Part shown: positions 54,985 to 63,981 of the stretch, piece by piece
Layout of the letters: every line of letters starts with the position of its first letter
Numbering within the stretch: the stretch's first letter is position 1
NCBI RefSeq assembly: GCF_001436115.1
Contig: NZ_AYZQ01000001.1
Coordinates: 186,001-250,000, forward strand
Source: Lacticaseibacillus brantae DSM 23927
Lineage (GTDB): Bacteria; Bacillota; Bacilli; Lactobacillales; Lactobacillaceae
DNA: 64,000 nucleotides
Direction: 5' to 3'
Program-made: the position numbers and the translations under genes
Notes under the pieces: model-generated
What the model saw: only the letters and a program-made list of their open reading frames with translations
Databases searched by the model: none
What the model was told of the DNA's origin: nothing

Positions 54985-55960
54985 AGTGCGTGGAAGGCTG
55001 ATCGGGTACATGGGTGAGATGACTCAACCAGAATGGGTGGGGGACGGTGGTAAATTGCATATCGTAAGTGCGACTGCCGAGTTCTTCACCGTCCATCTGG
55101 CCATCTTCAATATCATTCATGCTCAGTTGAATATGGGCACTCCGGAAAACATGGACCGCGTCATATTTCGTGTGTCGACCTAGGAAGACTTGTAACACAA
55201 GAAACAGAAAGTAAAGTAGATTTGGTCGTTCCACTACAATCAAATCAAGTTTACCATCAGTCGGGACTGCGTCCGGCAGAATTTTGACGCCTCCGCCAAA
55301 GTAGGGATGATTGGAAGTGGTCACGAGAAATGCTTTTGAGATGTACGTTGGCTTCCCATCAACCGTCACAGTGAGGGGGAAGGCCGCTTGCCGAAAAAAG
55401 ACACCAATAACATTGATAATGTAAGCCAATTGGCCCATGTGGATTTTGTTGAGCCAATTTTTGGCCTTACTGTGGTTAGCCGCTGAAACAATGGCTGCGT
55501 CAAAGCCAATCCCAATATTATTAACGAAGAAGCCATGCTGATGATGATTAGTTTCAGTAAATTCCCCAACATCAATATTGACGGGTTGACTTGTTTCCAG
55601 AATCTGAGCTAAAGCTTCTTTAGGTTTGGGACTGAGACCAATGCCGCGGGCGAAGTCGTTACCTGATCCCGCGGGAATATAAGCCAATGGCATGTCTGGA
55701 TGGATGGTCGAGCGAACCCCAGTTAATGCCTGATTTAGCGTACCGTCACCGCCGATGACCAGAATAGCCGCTGGTGATTCGGCAGCAAAGTTACCAATTT
55801 GCTGTGCAAGTTGAACCGCATGCCCGGAAAATTGAGACACTTTCACTTGATAGTCGATTCGTCGTGCATCGAGCTCCGTTTGGATTTCCTGCCATACGCG
55901 TAACCCATTCCCGCCACCGGAAACAGGGTTCACAATGACGTAAAAAAATGGCACAGGCAT
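54983..55960 (-). CDS. Diacylglycerol kinase family lipid kinase (DgkB/YegS-like)
   Basis: The 325-residue enzyme begins FFYVIVNPVSGGGNGLRVWQ, with the nucleotide motif ILVIGGDGTLNQALTG (GGDGT), AYIPAGSGNDFARGIG and the late LDLIVV-MDGEE. Soluble DgkB-type kinases phosphorylate diacylglycerol that remains after lipoteichoic acid synthesis. The ATG at 55960 follows AGAGAGGA; a TTG at 55981 lies upstream of that site and is rejected. The gene is single. Confidence 0.93.
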   Translation of the reverse strand: MPVPFFYVIVNPVSGGGNGLRVWQEIQTELDARRIDYQVKVSQFSGHAVQLAQQIGNFAAESPAAILVIGGDGTLNQALTGVRSTIHPDMPLAYIPAGSGNDFARGIGLSPKPKEALAQILETSQPVNIDVGEFTETNHHQHGFFVNNIGIGFDAAIVSAANHSKAKNWLNKIHMGQLAYIINVIGVFFRQAAFPLTVTVDGKPTYISKAFLVTTSNHPYFGGGVKILPDAVPTDGKLDLIVVERPNLLYFLFLVLQVFLGRHTKYDAVHVFRSAHIQLSMNDIEDGQMDGEELGSRTYDMQFTTVPHPFWLSHLTHVPDQPSTH

Positions 55961-56045
55961 GGTGAATTTCCTCTCTTTCAATGTTTAAAATTATACGCAC
56001 GGATTTTAGAAAAAACAACGAAAATGTTTAGCTCAGGGCCTTATC

Positions 56046-56075
56046 TGACCAATTTCTTGGAATCTTCGCTATAAT
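56046..56075 (+). promoter_or_regulatory. promoter of the 56104 gene
   Basis: TATAAT (56070-56075) has a TGACCA -35-like box 18 bases upstream. Confidence 0.6.
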
Positions 56076-56103
56076 GAACTCAAAATTATAAGGAGTTGTC
56101 ATT

Positions 56104-56502
56104 ATGAGTTTAGACTTAGGAAGTTATGATTACGTTCAACGGGTATATAACCAGAATATGCGAATTGCCAAATATCGCCTCCCCAAAACCCTGGCCGATG
56201 GGATTCAAACGCCAATCGACGATGGCTTGATTAAGTTGACGCTGGATATTCAGAATCAGCGCGTGATTAAGGCAACGATTGTCACGACTAACCCACAATC
56301 TACTGAGTACATGCAGACATTCGAAGGGTTCGAATTTGGGTTCAATGCAGTCTCCACTTGGATTCAGAATTATGAAGAATCAACGAGCACTCATGGGCCA
56401 TCAAAGGGGATTGTGAAGGGAATGTTGGCTGACTACAATACAACGCCTGACAATGTCTTGACTGTCTCTCTCACACGAGTATCCGGCAGTCCTGAAGAAT
56501 AG
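56104..56502 (+). CDS. uncharacterised soluble protein (132 aa)
   Basis: The 132-residue protein begins MSLDLGSYDYVQRVYNQNMRIAKY. It is rich in Thr, Asn and beta-forming stretches (LIKLTLDIQNQRVIKATIVTTN), without signal peptide or membrane segment. I do not recognise the family. It has a good ribosome binding site (AAGGAG), its own promoter and ordinary codon use, so it is a real gene. The next small membrane gene starts 34 bases downstream. Confidence 0.75.
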   Translation: MSLDLGSYDYVQRVYNQNMRIAKYRLPKTLADGIQTPIDDGLIKLTLDIQNQRVIKATIVTTNPQSTEYMQTFEGFEFGFNAVSTWIQNYEESTSTHGPSKGIVKGMLADYNTTPDNVLTVSLTRVSGSPEE

Positions 56503-56535
56503 CTGCATTCTGGTTAACAGGAATGAGGTCATGGG

Positions 56536-56757
56536 ATGACTTTTCAAACTAGGTTATCTGATTTTCTGGTTGAATTCTTTCTGCTCCTCACGGCGTTTGG
56601 ATTTCCAGTGATTGGCGTCCTGTCTGCTTTGGCCTTAGGTCATCGAGCGAGCAAGATCGTTAGTCCAACTGGGCAAAGACGTTTTATGGTTATGGCCCTA
56701 TGGGTGCAATTCATATACATGCTCCTGCTTCTAGTAGGAACCTTGTTCTTTTACTAA
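56536..56757 (+). CDS. small membrane protein of unknown function (73 aa)
   Basis: The 73-residue protein has two membrane segments (about 12-36 and 52-71) joined by a basic loop HRASKIVSPTGQRR. The family is not recognised. It is behind a weak GAGG site and may be co-transcribed with the gene upstream. A bidirectional terminator follows. Confidence 0.6.
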   Translation: MTFQTRLSDFLVEFFLLLTAFGFPVIGVLSALALGHRASKIVSPTGQRRFMVMALWVQFIYMLLLLVGTLFFY

Positions 56758-56766
56758 TTCTTTCCA

Positions 56767-56815
56767 CAAAAAAAGAGTCGTTCCAGATGAATAATCTGGG
56801 GCGACTCTTTTGTTT
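56767..56815. terminator. bidirectional terminator before rnjA
   Basis: AAAAGAGTCG-TCCAGAT pairs with ATCTGG-CGACTCTTTT; it serves both directions. Confidence 0.9.
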
Positions 56816-56817
56816 GC

Positions 56818-58500
56818 TTAAAGCATGACTAGCATTGGTAAAATCATTGGGTGGCGTTCAGTTTGATCAAAAAGGAATTCCTGCAAGTTGCTGGTAATCG
56901 CATCTTTGAGCATTGCCTCAGTGACTTTATCATTGCCCGAGAAAGTATTCTTAATCGTGCGATAGACGCGCCGTTGGGCTTGATTGATCAATTCGCCGGA
57001 TTCACGCATGTAGACGAATCCACGAGATAATAGATCAGGGCCAGCCAAAACGGCTTGTTTCTGCATGTTGATGGTCGCAACGACAACGACAAGGCCTTCT
57101 TCAGACAACATGCGCCGATCACGAATGACGGCGTTGCCGATATCGCCAATCCCGTTACCATCGATGTAAACATCGCCAGCAGGGAAGTGGCCAGCTCGAC
57201 GTGCGGAGTGATCCGTCAGCGCGAGAACATCACCATTTTCCATGATGAAGCAGTTCTCAGCGGGAACCCCACATTGCTGAGCGAGTTCTGTGTGAATCTT
57301 TTGCATCCGGTATTCACCATGGCAAGGCATGAAGAACTTTGGTTTAATCAAGCGTAACATTAATTTCTGTTCTTCTTGACCACCGTGTCCAGAAGTATGG
57401 ATATTGTTGACTTTACCATGAATGACTTCCGCGCCAGCTTCACTCAGTTGATTAATCACGTGGTTAACACTGGTTGTGTTCCCAGGAATTGGGTTCGACG
57501 AGAAGATGACGGTATCACCAGGTTGAATACTAATCTGGCGGTGCGTTCCGTTGGCAATCCGAGAAAGGGCAGCCATTGGTTCACCTTGTGAGCCGGTACA
57601 TAAAATCATGACTTCATTGGCTGGCAAGCGATTCAGTTCGTGTGCATCAATCAGCACATCATCGGGAATATCTAAATAACCTAATTCCCGGCCATTCACA
57701 ATTGCCGTTTCCATTGAGCGACCAAAGACAGCAATTTTGCGCCCGTGGGCCATAGCTGCTTCGGCGGCTTGAGCGACACGGGAAATGTTTGAGGCGAAGG
57801 TCGCAAAAATAATCCGGCCTTCAATGCCATCAAAAATGTGACGAATAGAGTTACCGACGAACCGTTCCGACTTGGTGAAGTTAGGGATTTCGGCATTGGT
57901 ACTGTCAGACATCAATAATAAGACGCCTTCTTGGCCTAATGCTGCCATCCGTTGCAAGTTGGGAGCGGGTTGGTCACCAACAGGGGTCAAGTCGAACTTA
58001 AAGTCCCCAGTTTCAACAATCACACCTTGAGGGGTATGCACGGCAATCCCTAAGGTATCAGGAATACTGTGCGTGGTCCGGAAGAAGTCGACCTTGGTTT
58101 TGCGGAACTTTAAGACGGTATCTTCATCGATGACTGTCAAATTGGTACTACGCAACAAGCCGTGTTCTTCCAGTTTCCCGCGAATCAGGGCTGCTGCCAA
58201 GGGCCCAGCGTAAACAGGCACATTTGGCAATTGCTTGAGGAAGTAAGGAATCCCACCAATGTGGTCTTCATGCCCGTGAGTAATTACGAGGCCTTTAATC
58301 TTGCTTTGGTTTTGGACCAAATAGGAGTAATCAGAAATAACATAGTCAATCCCAAGTAAATCATCTTCGGGGAACTTAATCCCGGCATCGATCACAATGA
58401 TTTCATCTTGGAATTGAATCCCATACATGTTCTTCCCAATTTCGCCTAAACCACCAATCGCAAAGACGGCGGTTTCATTGTTCTTAACATTAAGTTTCAT
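56818..58500 (-). CDS. rnjA: Ribonuclease J (RNase J1 type)
   Basis: The 560-residue metallo-beta-lactamase/beta-CASP nuclease has 5' exo- and endonuclease activity, central to mRNA decay and 16S maturation. The zinc motif is [11 protein letters not shown] (about 73-83); others are SDSTNAE and [23 protein letters not shown]. The C-terminal domain is present (to 560). rpoY lies three bases upstream, which is the J1 (rnjA) context of Firmicutes. Confidence 0.96.
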   Translation of the reverse strand: MKLNVKNNETAVFAIGGLGEIGKNMYGIQFQDEIIVIDAGIKFPEDDLLGIDYVISDYSYLVQNQSKIKGLVITHGHEDHIGGIPYFLKQLPNVPVYAGPLAAALIRGKLEEHGLLRSTNLTVIDEDTVLKFRKTKVDFFRTTHSIPDTLGIAVHTPQGVIVETGDFKFDLTPVGDQPAPNLQRMAALGQEGVLLLMSDSTNAEIPNFTKSERFVGNSIRHIFDGIEGRIIFATFASNISRVAQAAEAAMAHGRKIAVFGRSMETAIVNGRELGYLDIPDDVLIDAHELNRLPANEVMILCTGSQGEPMAALSRIANGTHRQISIQPGDTVIFSSNPIPGNTTSVNHVINQLSEAGAEVIHGKVNNIHTSGHGGQEEQKLMLRLIKPKFFMPCHGEYRMQKIHTELAQQCGVPAENCFIMENGDVLALTDHSARRAGHFPAGDVYIDGNGIGDIGNAVIRDRRMLSEEGLVVVVATINMQKQAVLAGPDLLSRGFVYMRESGELINQAQRRVYRTIKNTFSGNDKVTEAMLKDAITSNLQEFLFDQTERHPMILPMLVML

Positions 58501-58503
58501 TGG

Positions 58504-58716
58504 TTAGAACTCCGTTAGTTTAAAGTCAGGTGACTTTTGCTCGTAATCAAGGAAGTTCCCAGAAAGTTCTTGAATGAATTCAATGTTGTATGGGGCATTT
58601 GCTTCAATCAATGCACGAGCAGCCACCGCTGAATCTGCCTCAACATAGAGGGTTTGTGTGGTTTCGCGTTTTGGGTTTTTCACCTTGTCTTCTTGATATA
58701 ATACTTTGTAAATCAT
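58504..58716 (-). CDS. rpoY: RNA polymerase epsilon subunit RpoY
   Basis: The 70-residue small subunit begins [27 protein letters not shown], ending DFKLTEF. RpoY (DUF1447) is a Firmicute RNA polymerase accessory protein and is found just upstream of rnjA, as here. The ATG at 58716 follows AAAGGAG. It is the first gene of the rpoY-rnjA operon. Confidence 0.95.
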   Translation of the reverse strand: MIYKVLYQEDKVKNPKRETTQTLYVEADSAVAARALIEANAPYNIEFIQELSGNFLDYEQKSPDFKLTEF

Positions 58717-58919
58717 AGTAAGCTCCTTTCAGTGTACACAAAGATGACCCCACTTTTGGGGAAAGGTTTGCGTATTACCGGTCAGTTTGTTGATTGCTCA
58801 ACGATTAAAAACAGTTTAGCATACGTTGGCTTTAATGTATAGAAAGGGGCGATTCTGAGCTAAGCTTTCATCCCTTTGAATAAGTACGGTATACTGAAAT
58901 GAATGTAGGAGGTGCCAGC

Positions 58920-59357
58920 ATGGTCATTGGAATTATCGTGCTTTTACTTATGGTCATTGGCGTTGTTTGGTGGCGGCTCACACGCCGAAAGCGGGCCATG
59001 ACTGTCTTATTACGGCATAGTCAACGGGTGACGGATCGCGTTGTGACACAGGCCCTGGCCCAATTGAATTTAGAAGCGCCGGCAAGCTCTCAAGCCGTGG
59101 CTGATGTTTGGGGACATGGGGTGATGGCGTTCTCCTATCACGTGCCTGCACCTGAATCGATCAGTGAAGAGACGCTAAACGCTGCTTTGGCGACAGTTGC
59201 GGATGATGAAACCATCGCCAGTTCTGATATCAGCTATCCCGCCTTTGTTGTCACAGACTTGTGGCATCGCGACAATAAATTGAATTTCGATGTCGCTTTC
59301 ATTACAAACCAGGCGACTATTGATTATGTTGAAGACCTCAGTCGTTTGACTGAATAA
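58920..59357 (+). CDS. unknown protein with one N-terminal membrane segment (145 aa)
   Basis: The 145-residue protein has an N-terminal membrane segment (about 2-19, MVIGIIVLLLMVIGVVWW) and a basic stop sequence RLTRRKR, so the rest (about 28-145) is in the cytoplasm. That domain is acidic and mixed alpha/beta. I do not recognise it. The ATG at 58920 follows GTAGGAGG; an ATG at 58899 precedes that site. It is 18 bases before the ABC exporter genes and probably belongs to that operon. Confidence 0.75.
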   Translation: MVIGIIVLLLMVIGVVWWRLTRRKRAMTVLLRHSQRVTDRVVTQALAQLNLEAPASSQAVADVWGHGVMAFSYHVPAPESISEETLNAALATVADDETIASSDISYPAFVVTDLWHRDNKLNFDVAFITNQATIDYVEDLSRLTE

Positions 59358-59375
59358 ACCTTTGGAGGTCCAAAA

Positions 59376-61109
59376 TTGAAACTGATGTGGCAATACACCA
59401 AGCGCTATCCCAAACTTCTAGCGCTGAATTTCTTCTTTGTATTTGGCTTTATCCTGATTGAACTAGGATTGCCAACATTATTAGGTCAGTTGATTGACCA
59501 TGGGGTGGAACCCAAAGATTTGAACCGCATTTATCATTATGGTTGGTTAATGGTCGCAATTAACCTCATTGGCCTGATTGGCTTGATTGGTCTGGCTTAT
59601 ACTGGATCGAAACTCAGCACCGCCATCATTCGCGATATGCGTGATGATATTTTTAAACATGTCGTCCGGTTCTCGCACACCGAATACGGTGATTTTGGGG
59701 TCAGTTCTTTAATCACACGGACAACTAATGATGCTTTTCAAGTGATGACGTTCTTACAAATGGTCTTGCGCACCGGCTTTATGACACCTTTGATGTTCAT
59801 TGCTAGTGGGGTGATGATTGTCAGAACCGCGCCCCAGTTGTCTTGGGTTGTGTTCTTAGCCGTCCCGGTGCTGTTACTCGGCGTTGTGGTGATTGGCCGG
59901 TTCTCAGAACCACTGTCTGATCAGCAGCAGGCAAATCTCGACGGGGTCAATCTGACCTTACGGGAAATTCTATCGGGTATTCGGGTGATTCGGGCGTTTG
60001 TGAGAGAGAAGTTCTTTGCTAACCGCTTCGCCAAAGCAAATGACCAGTACGCGAATAGTTCAATTAAATTATTCACTCTTATGGCAGTGGCTCAACCGGG
60101 ATTTTCTTTCATCTTTAACATTGTTTTTGCTATTATTCTTTGGCTCGGCGCCGTCCAAATTGATGCTGGCCATTTGGATGTCGGGTCGCTGATTGCCTTC
60201 ATTGAGTATATTTTTCACGTTCTCTTTAGTTTCATGCTTTTTGCGAGCGTCTTCATGATGTACCCCAGAGCGGCGGTGTCTGCCTACCGGATTCAAAAAG
60301 TACTCGCGGCGCAAAGTGAAATCGACGAAAATGTCGGTGGCGTCACCGTGACGCAACAGCGTGGAGAAATTAGTTTTGATCACGTCACGTTTGCCTATCC
60401 TGGCCACAGCGAAGCACCAATTCTGCGAGATGTCAGCTTTTCGGCCCATCAAGGCGAAACCGTTGCCTTTATCGGCAGTACCGGGAGCGGGAAGTCGACC
60501 CTTATCCAGTTACTACCGCGGTTCTTTGATGTGAATGAAGGCCAAATCACAATTGATGGCGTGGCCGTGCCGGATTTCCAATTGCGCAATCTGAGGCAGC
60601 GAATTGGCTTTATCCCACAAAAAGCGCTGTTGTTTACTGGCACCATTGCTGACAATCTGCGCTATGGTAACCCTGAGGCAACTGAAGACCAATTATGGGC
60701 GGCCCTAAACATTGCCGAAGCGGCGGATTTCGTGGCGGAACTTCCTGATCAGTTGAATACGTATTTGAGCGAAGGTGGGAGCAACCTTTCAGGCGGGCAA
60801 AAACAACGCCTCGCAATTGCGCGGGCTATTGTTCGGGAACCAGAAATCTTCATTTTTGACGACAGTTTCTCTGCGCTTGATTATGCGACTGATGCGCGTT
60901 TGCGCAAGAACTTGGCGCCAATAACGCGCGATAAGACGACGCTGATTGTGGCCCAGCGCGTGGGAACGATTATGCACGCCGATCGCATTGTGGTCCTTAA
61001 TGAAGGTCATGTGGCCGCGATTGGCACCCACAGGGAATTGTTGGCTAACAGCCCGTTGTACCGCGATATCGCAGAATCGCAATTATCTAAGGAGGAGTTG
61101 GCAGAATGA
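59376..61109 (+). CDS. Heterodimeric ABC exporter, subunit with degenerate site (BmrC/YheI-like)
   Basis: The 577-residue half-transporter has six membrane segments (about 15-300) followed by an ATPase domain: Walker A GSTGSGKSTL, signature LSGGQKQR, Walker B IFIFDDS. The catalytic Glu after Walker B is Asp, and the switch His is Gln (AQRVGTI). This is the usual pattern for the subunit carrying the inactive site of a two-gene exporter. The start is TTG 59376 after TTTGGAGG. It overlaps its partner by four bases. Confidence 0.93.
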   Translation: MKLMWQYTKRYPKLLALNFFFVFGFILIELGLPTLLGQLIDHGVEPKDLNRIYHYGWLMVAINLIGLIGLIGLAYTGSKLSTAIIRDMRDDIFKHVVRFSHTEYGDFGVSSLITRTTNDAFQVMTFLQMVLRTGFMTPLMFIASGVMIVRTAPQLSWVVFLAVPVLLLGVVVIGRFSEPLSDQQQANLDGVNLTLREILSGIRVIRAFVREKFFANRFAKANDQYANSSIKLFTLMAVAQPGFSFIFNIVFAIILWLGAVQIDAGHLDVGSLIAFIEYIFHVLFSFMLFASVFMMYPRAAVSAYRIQKVLAAQSEIDENVGGVTVTQQRGEISFDHVTFAYPGHSEAPILRDVSFSAHQGETVAFIGSTGSGKSTLIQLLPRFFDVNEGQITIDGVAVPDFQLRNLRQRIGFIPQKALLFTGTIADNLRYGNPEATEDQLWAALNIAEAADFVAELPDQLNTYLSEGGSNLSGGQKQRLAIARAIVREPEIFIFDDSFSALDYATDARLRKNLAPITRDKTTLIVAQRVGTIMHADRIVVLNEGHVAAIGTHRELLANSPLYRDIAESQLSKEELAE

Positions 61110-62869
61110 AACAATGGCGACAATTTGCACAATTGCTCCGTTACTTGAGACCTTATCGACGCTTGTTCTATGGTGCCCTCCTGGCAACGGTAATTTCGGT
61201 CGGCTTAAACGCTTTATGGCCAGTGATTATGGGCTTGGCCATCACTGAAATAGGGAATAACTTGGCCGCTCACGTCGCAATCAATTTTGACTATATTCAA
61301 AAGGTCATTGTCCTCATTATTTTGGAAGCACTAGGCTATCAAATCACATTGTTCTTGTCATCGTGGTGGATGACCTTGGCTGTCCAACGGGCAATGCGCG
61401 ATTTGCGGGCGGCACTCACAGATAAAATTGACCGATTGCCGGTGAGCTATTTTGATGCCCATCAGCAAGGAAATCTGCTTTCACGCGTGACCAATGATGT
61501 GGATGCGATTACTAATGCCTTTCAACAAAGCTTTATTCAAATTGTCACCTCGATTGTTGGTATTATTTCGGCCGTGATTATGATGGTGTTGATTAATCCG
61601 TTGATGACACTGTTATCGCTTATCATGATTCCTTTGTCATTAGGCATTTCTCGAGCGATTGTCCATTATTCACAGCCTTACTTTAAAGGCCAGCAAAACG
61701 CTCTCGGGGATTTAAATGGTTATATTCAAGAGAATTACACTGGCTTTACGGTTTTGAAGGTGTTTGGGCAAGAGAATCAGGCCATTGAGAAGTTCAGAAC
61801 GGTTAACCACGCCTTAGCAGATCAAGGCTTTAAGGCAGCCTTTATTTCTGGCCTGATGATGCCTTTAGTAGGGATGACGGCCAATATGACTTATGCGGCT
61901 ATGGCGATGCTCGGCGGATACAATGTGGTCGCTGGCATCATTTCGCTAGGTAATTTACAGGCGTTCATCCAATATATTTGGCAGGTTAATCAGCCGCTCT
62001 CGAGCTTGACGCAATTGGCCGGCGTGATGCAAAGTGCAGGGGCGGCGACAGCCCGGGTGTTTGAAGTTCTCAATGCCTCCGATGCGCCGCAACAAAGGAC
62101 CAGTGCTCAGTTGCCAACGCCAGTGTTGGGCCGAGTCAGTTTCAATGATGTGAGTTTTGCTTACCATCAGGACCAGCCTTTGATCAAGCATCTTAGTTTC
62201 GTGGCCAACCCGGGTGACACAGTCGCGATTGTCGGCCCAACTGGGGCCGGGAAAACAACACTCATCAATTTGCTGATGCGCTTTTATGATGTGGATGCTG
62301 GCGCGATTGAGATTGATGGGGTGAACACCCAATCGCTCACCGCCGATGTTGTTCGCAAACAATTTGGGATGGTGCTGCAAGATGCTTGGTTGTACCATAC
62401 AACCATCGCGGATAATATTCGCCTGGGCCGCATAGACGCGACGGATTATGAAGTCGTCGATGCCGCTAAAACAGCCAATGTGGACCATTTTATTCGGACA
62501 CTACCTGATGGCTATCAAATGGTCATCGACGAAGAAGCGCAGAATGTTTCCCTCGGCCAAAAGCAGCTTTTAACCATTGCCCGGGCCGTGATTGCGGATC
62601 CAAAGATTCTGATTCTCGATGAGGCCACCAGTTCTGTGGATACACGCTTGGAAGGCCTTTTGCAGACAGCCATGGATCGCGTCATGCAAGGGCGAACGAG
62701 TTTTGTCATTGCCCACAGGCTCTCAACCATACGAAATGCCGATTTGATTCTCGTGATGAATCACGGTGAGATTATTGAGCAAGGGACCCATACGAGCTTG
62801 CTTGCCGATAATGGCTTCTATGCCAAGCTGTACCAAAGCCAGTTTGGCGATGCAGACGATCCGGTTTAA
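61106..62869 (+). CDS. Heterodimeric ABC exporter, catalytic subunit (BmrD/YheH-like)
   Basis: The 587-residue half-transporter has six membrane segments and an ATPase domain with Walker A GPTGAGKTTL, Walker B ILILDEATSSVD (catalytic Glu present) and switch IAHRLSTI. Its signature is VSLGQKQ instead of LSGGQ, and this completes the degenerate site formed with the Walker motifs of the other subunit. Homologues pump drugs and lipids. ATGA overlaps the first subunit. Confidence 0.94.
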   Translation: MKQWRQFAQLLRYLRPYRRLFYGALLATVISVGLNALWPVIMGLAITEIGNNLAAHVAINFDYIQKVIVLIILEALGYQITLFLSSWWMTLAVQRAMRDLRAALTDKIDRLPVSYFDAHQQGNLLSRVTNDVDAITNAFQQSFIQIVTSIVGIISAVIMMVLINPLMTLLSLIMIPLSLGISRAIVHYSQPYFKGQQNALGDLNGYIQENYTGFTVLKVFGQENQAIEKFRTVNHALADQGFKAAFISGLMMPLVGMTANMTYAAMAMLGGYNVVAGIISLGNLQAFIQYIWQVNQPLSSLTQLAGVMQSAGAATARVFEVLNASDAPQQRTSAQLPTPVLGRVSFNDVSFAYHQDQPLIKHLSFVANPGDTVAIVGPTGAGKTTLINLLMRFYDVDAGAIEIDGVNTQSLTADVVRKQFGMVLQDAWLYHTTIADNIRLGRIDATDYEVVDAAKTANVDHFIRTLPDGYQMVIDEEAQNVSLGQKQLLTIARAVIADPKILILDEATSSVDTRLEGLLQTAMDRVMQGRTSFVIAHRLSTIRNADLILVMNHGEIIEQGTHTSLLADNGFYAKLYQSQFGDADDPV

Positions 62870-62872
62870 TCC

Positions 62873-62920
62873 AAAAAAAGACCTGCGATTCCTCAAAAAA
62901 GGAATTCGCAGGTCTTTTTA
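62873..62920. terminator. bidirectional terminator
   Basis: AAAAAGACCTGCGA..TTCCT pairs with AGGAATTCGCAGGTCTTTTT, between the exporter and the deformylase gene. Confidence 0.93.
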
Positions 62921-62931
62921 ATTAGGTGATG

Positions 62932-63486
62932 TTATTCGATAATGACGGCATCGGGTTCAATCGTGAATGGTTTTTCTTGATTAATGTGGTCGTAAAACAG
63001 GATGCCATTAAGATGATCGATTTCATGCTGGGCAACGATGGCGGGGTAGTTCTTGAGTCGCACTTTGACAGTTTCGCCGGCCATATTCTGATACCGAACG
63101 GTAATTCGGTCATGGCGAACGACATAGCCGGGGATGTCTTTATCCACTGACAGGCAACCTTCGCCTTCGGCCAGTGCAGCGGGCTGCACACTGTGGCTGA
63201 TAATCCGGGGGTTGATGAGGACATCTTTAAACAGAATCTCGTCTTCAGCACCGGGAACTAACACTGCAGCCATTGCTTTACCAACACCGACTTGAGGGGC
63301 AGCTAGGCCAACGCCTGGACGTAAATGATACTTCTCATTTTCGGTTTCATTTTGACTGATTTCCAGATATTCCATCATGTCATGTGCCAATTGTTGATCG
63401 GCTTCAGATAAAGGAAAATTCACTGGTTCGGCGATGTCGCGCAAGACCGAAGCACCGTCACGCGTAATATCTTTCATTAAATACAC
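62932..63486 (-). CDS. def: Peptide deformylase
   Basis: The 184-residue iron/zinc enzyme removes the formyl group from new proteins. Motif 1 is GVGLAAPQVG, motif 2 EGCLSVD, motif 3 HEIDHLNG: all catalytic residues are present. It is the longer Gram-positive type 2 form. I start at the GTG at 63486 (MYLMKDITRDG), eight bases after GGAGG; the ATG at 63477 is too far from that site. Confidence 0.95.
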   Translation of the reverse strand: MYLMKDITRDGASVLRDIAEPVNFPLSEADQQLAHDMMEYLEISQNETENEKYHLRPGVGLAAPQVGVGKAMAAVLVPGAEDEILFKDVLINPRIISHSVQPAALAEGEGCLSVDKDIPGYVVRHDRITVRYQNMAGETVKVRLKNYPAIVAQHEIDHLNGILFYDHINQEKPFTIEPDAVIIE

Positions 63487-63586
63487 ACTACTGACCTCCG
63501 TAATTTCGATTCTAAATAAGCTTACCACAGGATTTTTTTTGCGCAACTTGCCCTAAGGCCATTTTCCTTGTAATATCACGCTTTTC

Positions 63587-63615
63587 TTGACACATCGTAT
63601 TAATCCTGCTACGTT
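63587..63615 (+). promoter_or_regulatory. promoter of the M-box leader
   Basis: A perfect TTGACA (63587-63592) is 17 bases from TACGTT (63610-63615). The -10 is weak. Confidence 0.55.
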
Positions 63616-63640
63616 AATAAAGAATACTAATAGATGCTTT

Positions 63641-63830
63641 CCGTTAGGTGAGGCTCCTATACGTACAACGCTGCTGCTCAGAAACATCGAGAGATGCCAA
63701 TTGAGTCAACTGGAACTGCCCATCAAGGCTTTTTCTAATGTAGCTGAGTAACCTCTAGGCGTATAGTGCTAAAACTAAACGATTGGGATGCGAAACTTTT
63801 GCGCGCACTCAATCAGTGGGCCTTTTTTGC
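63641..63830 (+). promoter_or_regulatory. M-box (ykoK) magnesium riboswitch with terminator
   Basis: The aptamer has the conserved CGTTAGGTGAGGCTCCTATA (63642-63661), then ACGCTGCTGC, GATGCCAATTGAGTCAAC, and the closing GTAGCTGAGTAACCTCTAGGCG near 63740-63761. A hairpin (GATTGGGATGCG with CGCGCACTCAATC, 63781-63814) and a T run (63823-63828) follow. M-boxes switch off magnesium transport genes when Mg2+ is high. Confidence 0.92.
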
Positions 63831-63856
63831 ATCTATTAAAGAAAGAGGGTGGCATA

Positions 63857-63940
63857 ATGGAACAAACAGCAATTGGTGGTAGTAGTGATAAACCGGATCC
63901 CGGAAGGTTTGTCATTATGCCGCCGCAACATCTAAAATAG
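63857..63940 (+). CDS. 27-codon upstream ORF, possible leader peptide
   Basis: The ATG at 63857 has an AAAGAGGGTGG ribosome binding site. The peptide contains SSDKPDPGRF and ends IMPPQHLK. It lies between the M-box terminator and the next gene, and ends 41 bases before that gene's ATG. The PDP and PP runs are of the kind that slow or destabilise ribosomes, and recall the enterobacterial MgtL leader peptide, which also carries a PDP motif. Whether it is translated is unproven. Confidence 0.55.
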   Translation: MEQTAIGGSSDKPDPGRFVIMPPQHLK

Positions 63941-63953
63941 GTGGCATCGCAAG

Positions 63954-63974
63954 CCTCTCGGGTTTAGAGAGGAG
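63954..63974 (+). promoter_or_regulatory. hairpin sequestering the ribosome binding site of the last gene
   Basis: CCTCTC (63954-63959) pairs with GAGAGG (63967-63972) around a seven-base loop. The 3' arm is part of the Shine-Dalgarno GAGAGGAG of the gene at 63982. Confidence 0.65.
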
Positions 63975-63981
63975 ATTGACG

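Noticed and set aside
63939-63959. AGGTGGCATCGC looks like a T-box motif (AGGTGGNACCGCG)
   Set aside because: It differs at conserved positions, and the 110 bases after the M-box terminator leave no room for a T-box stem I. No terminator follows; the next hairpin covers a ribosome binding site.
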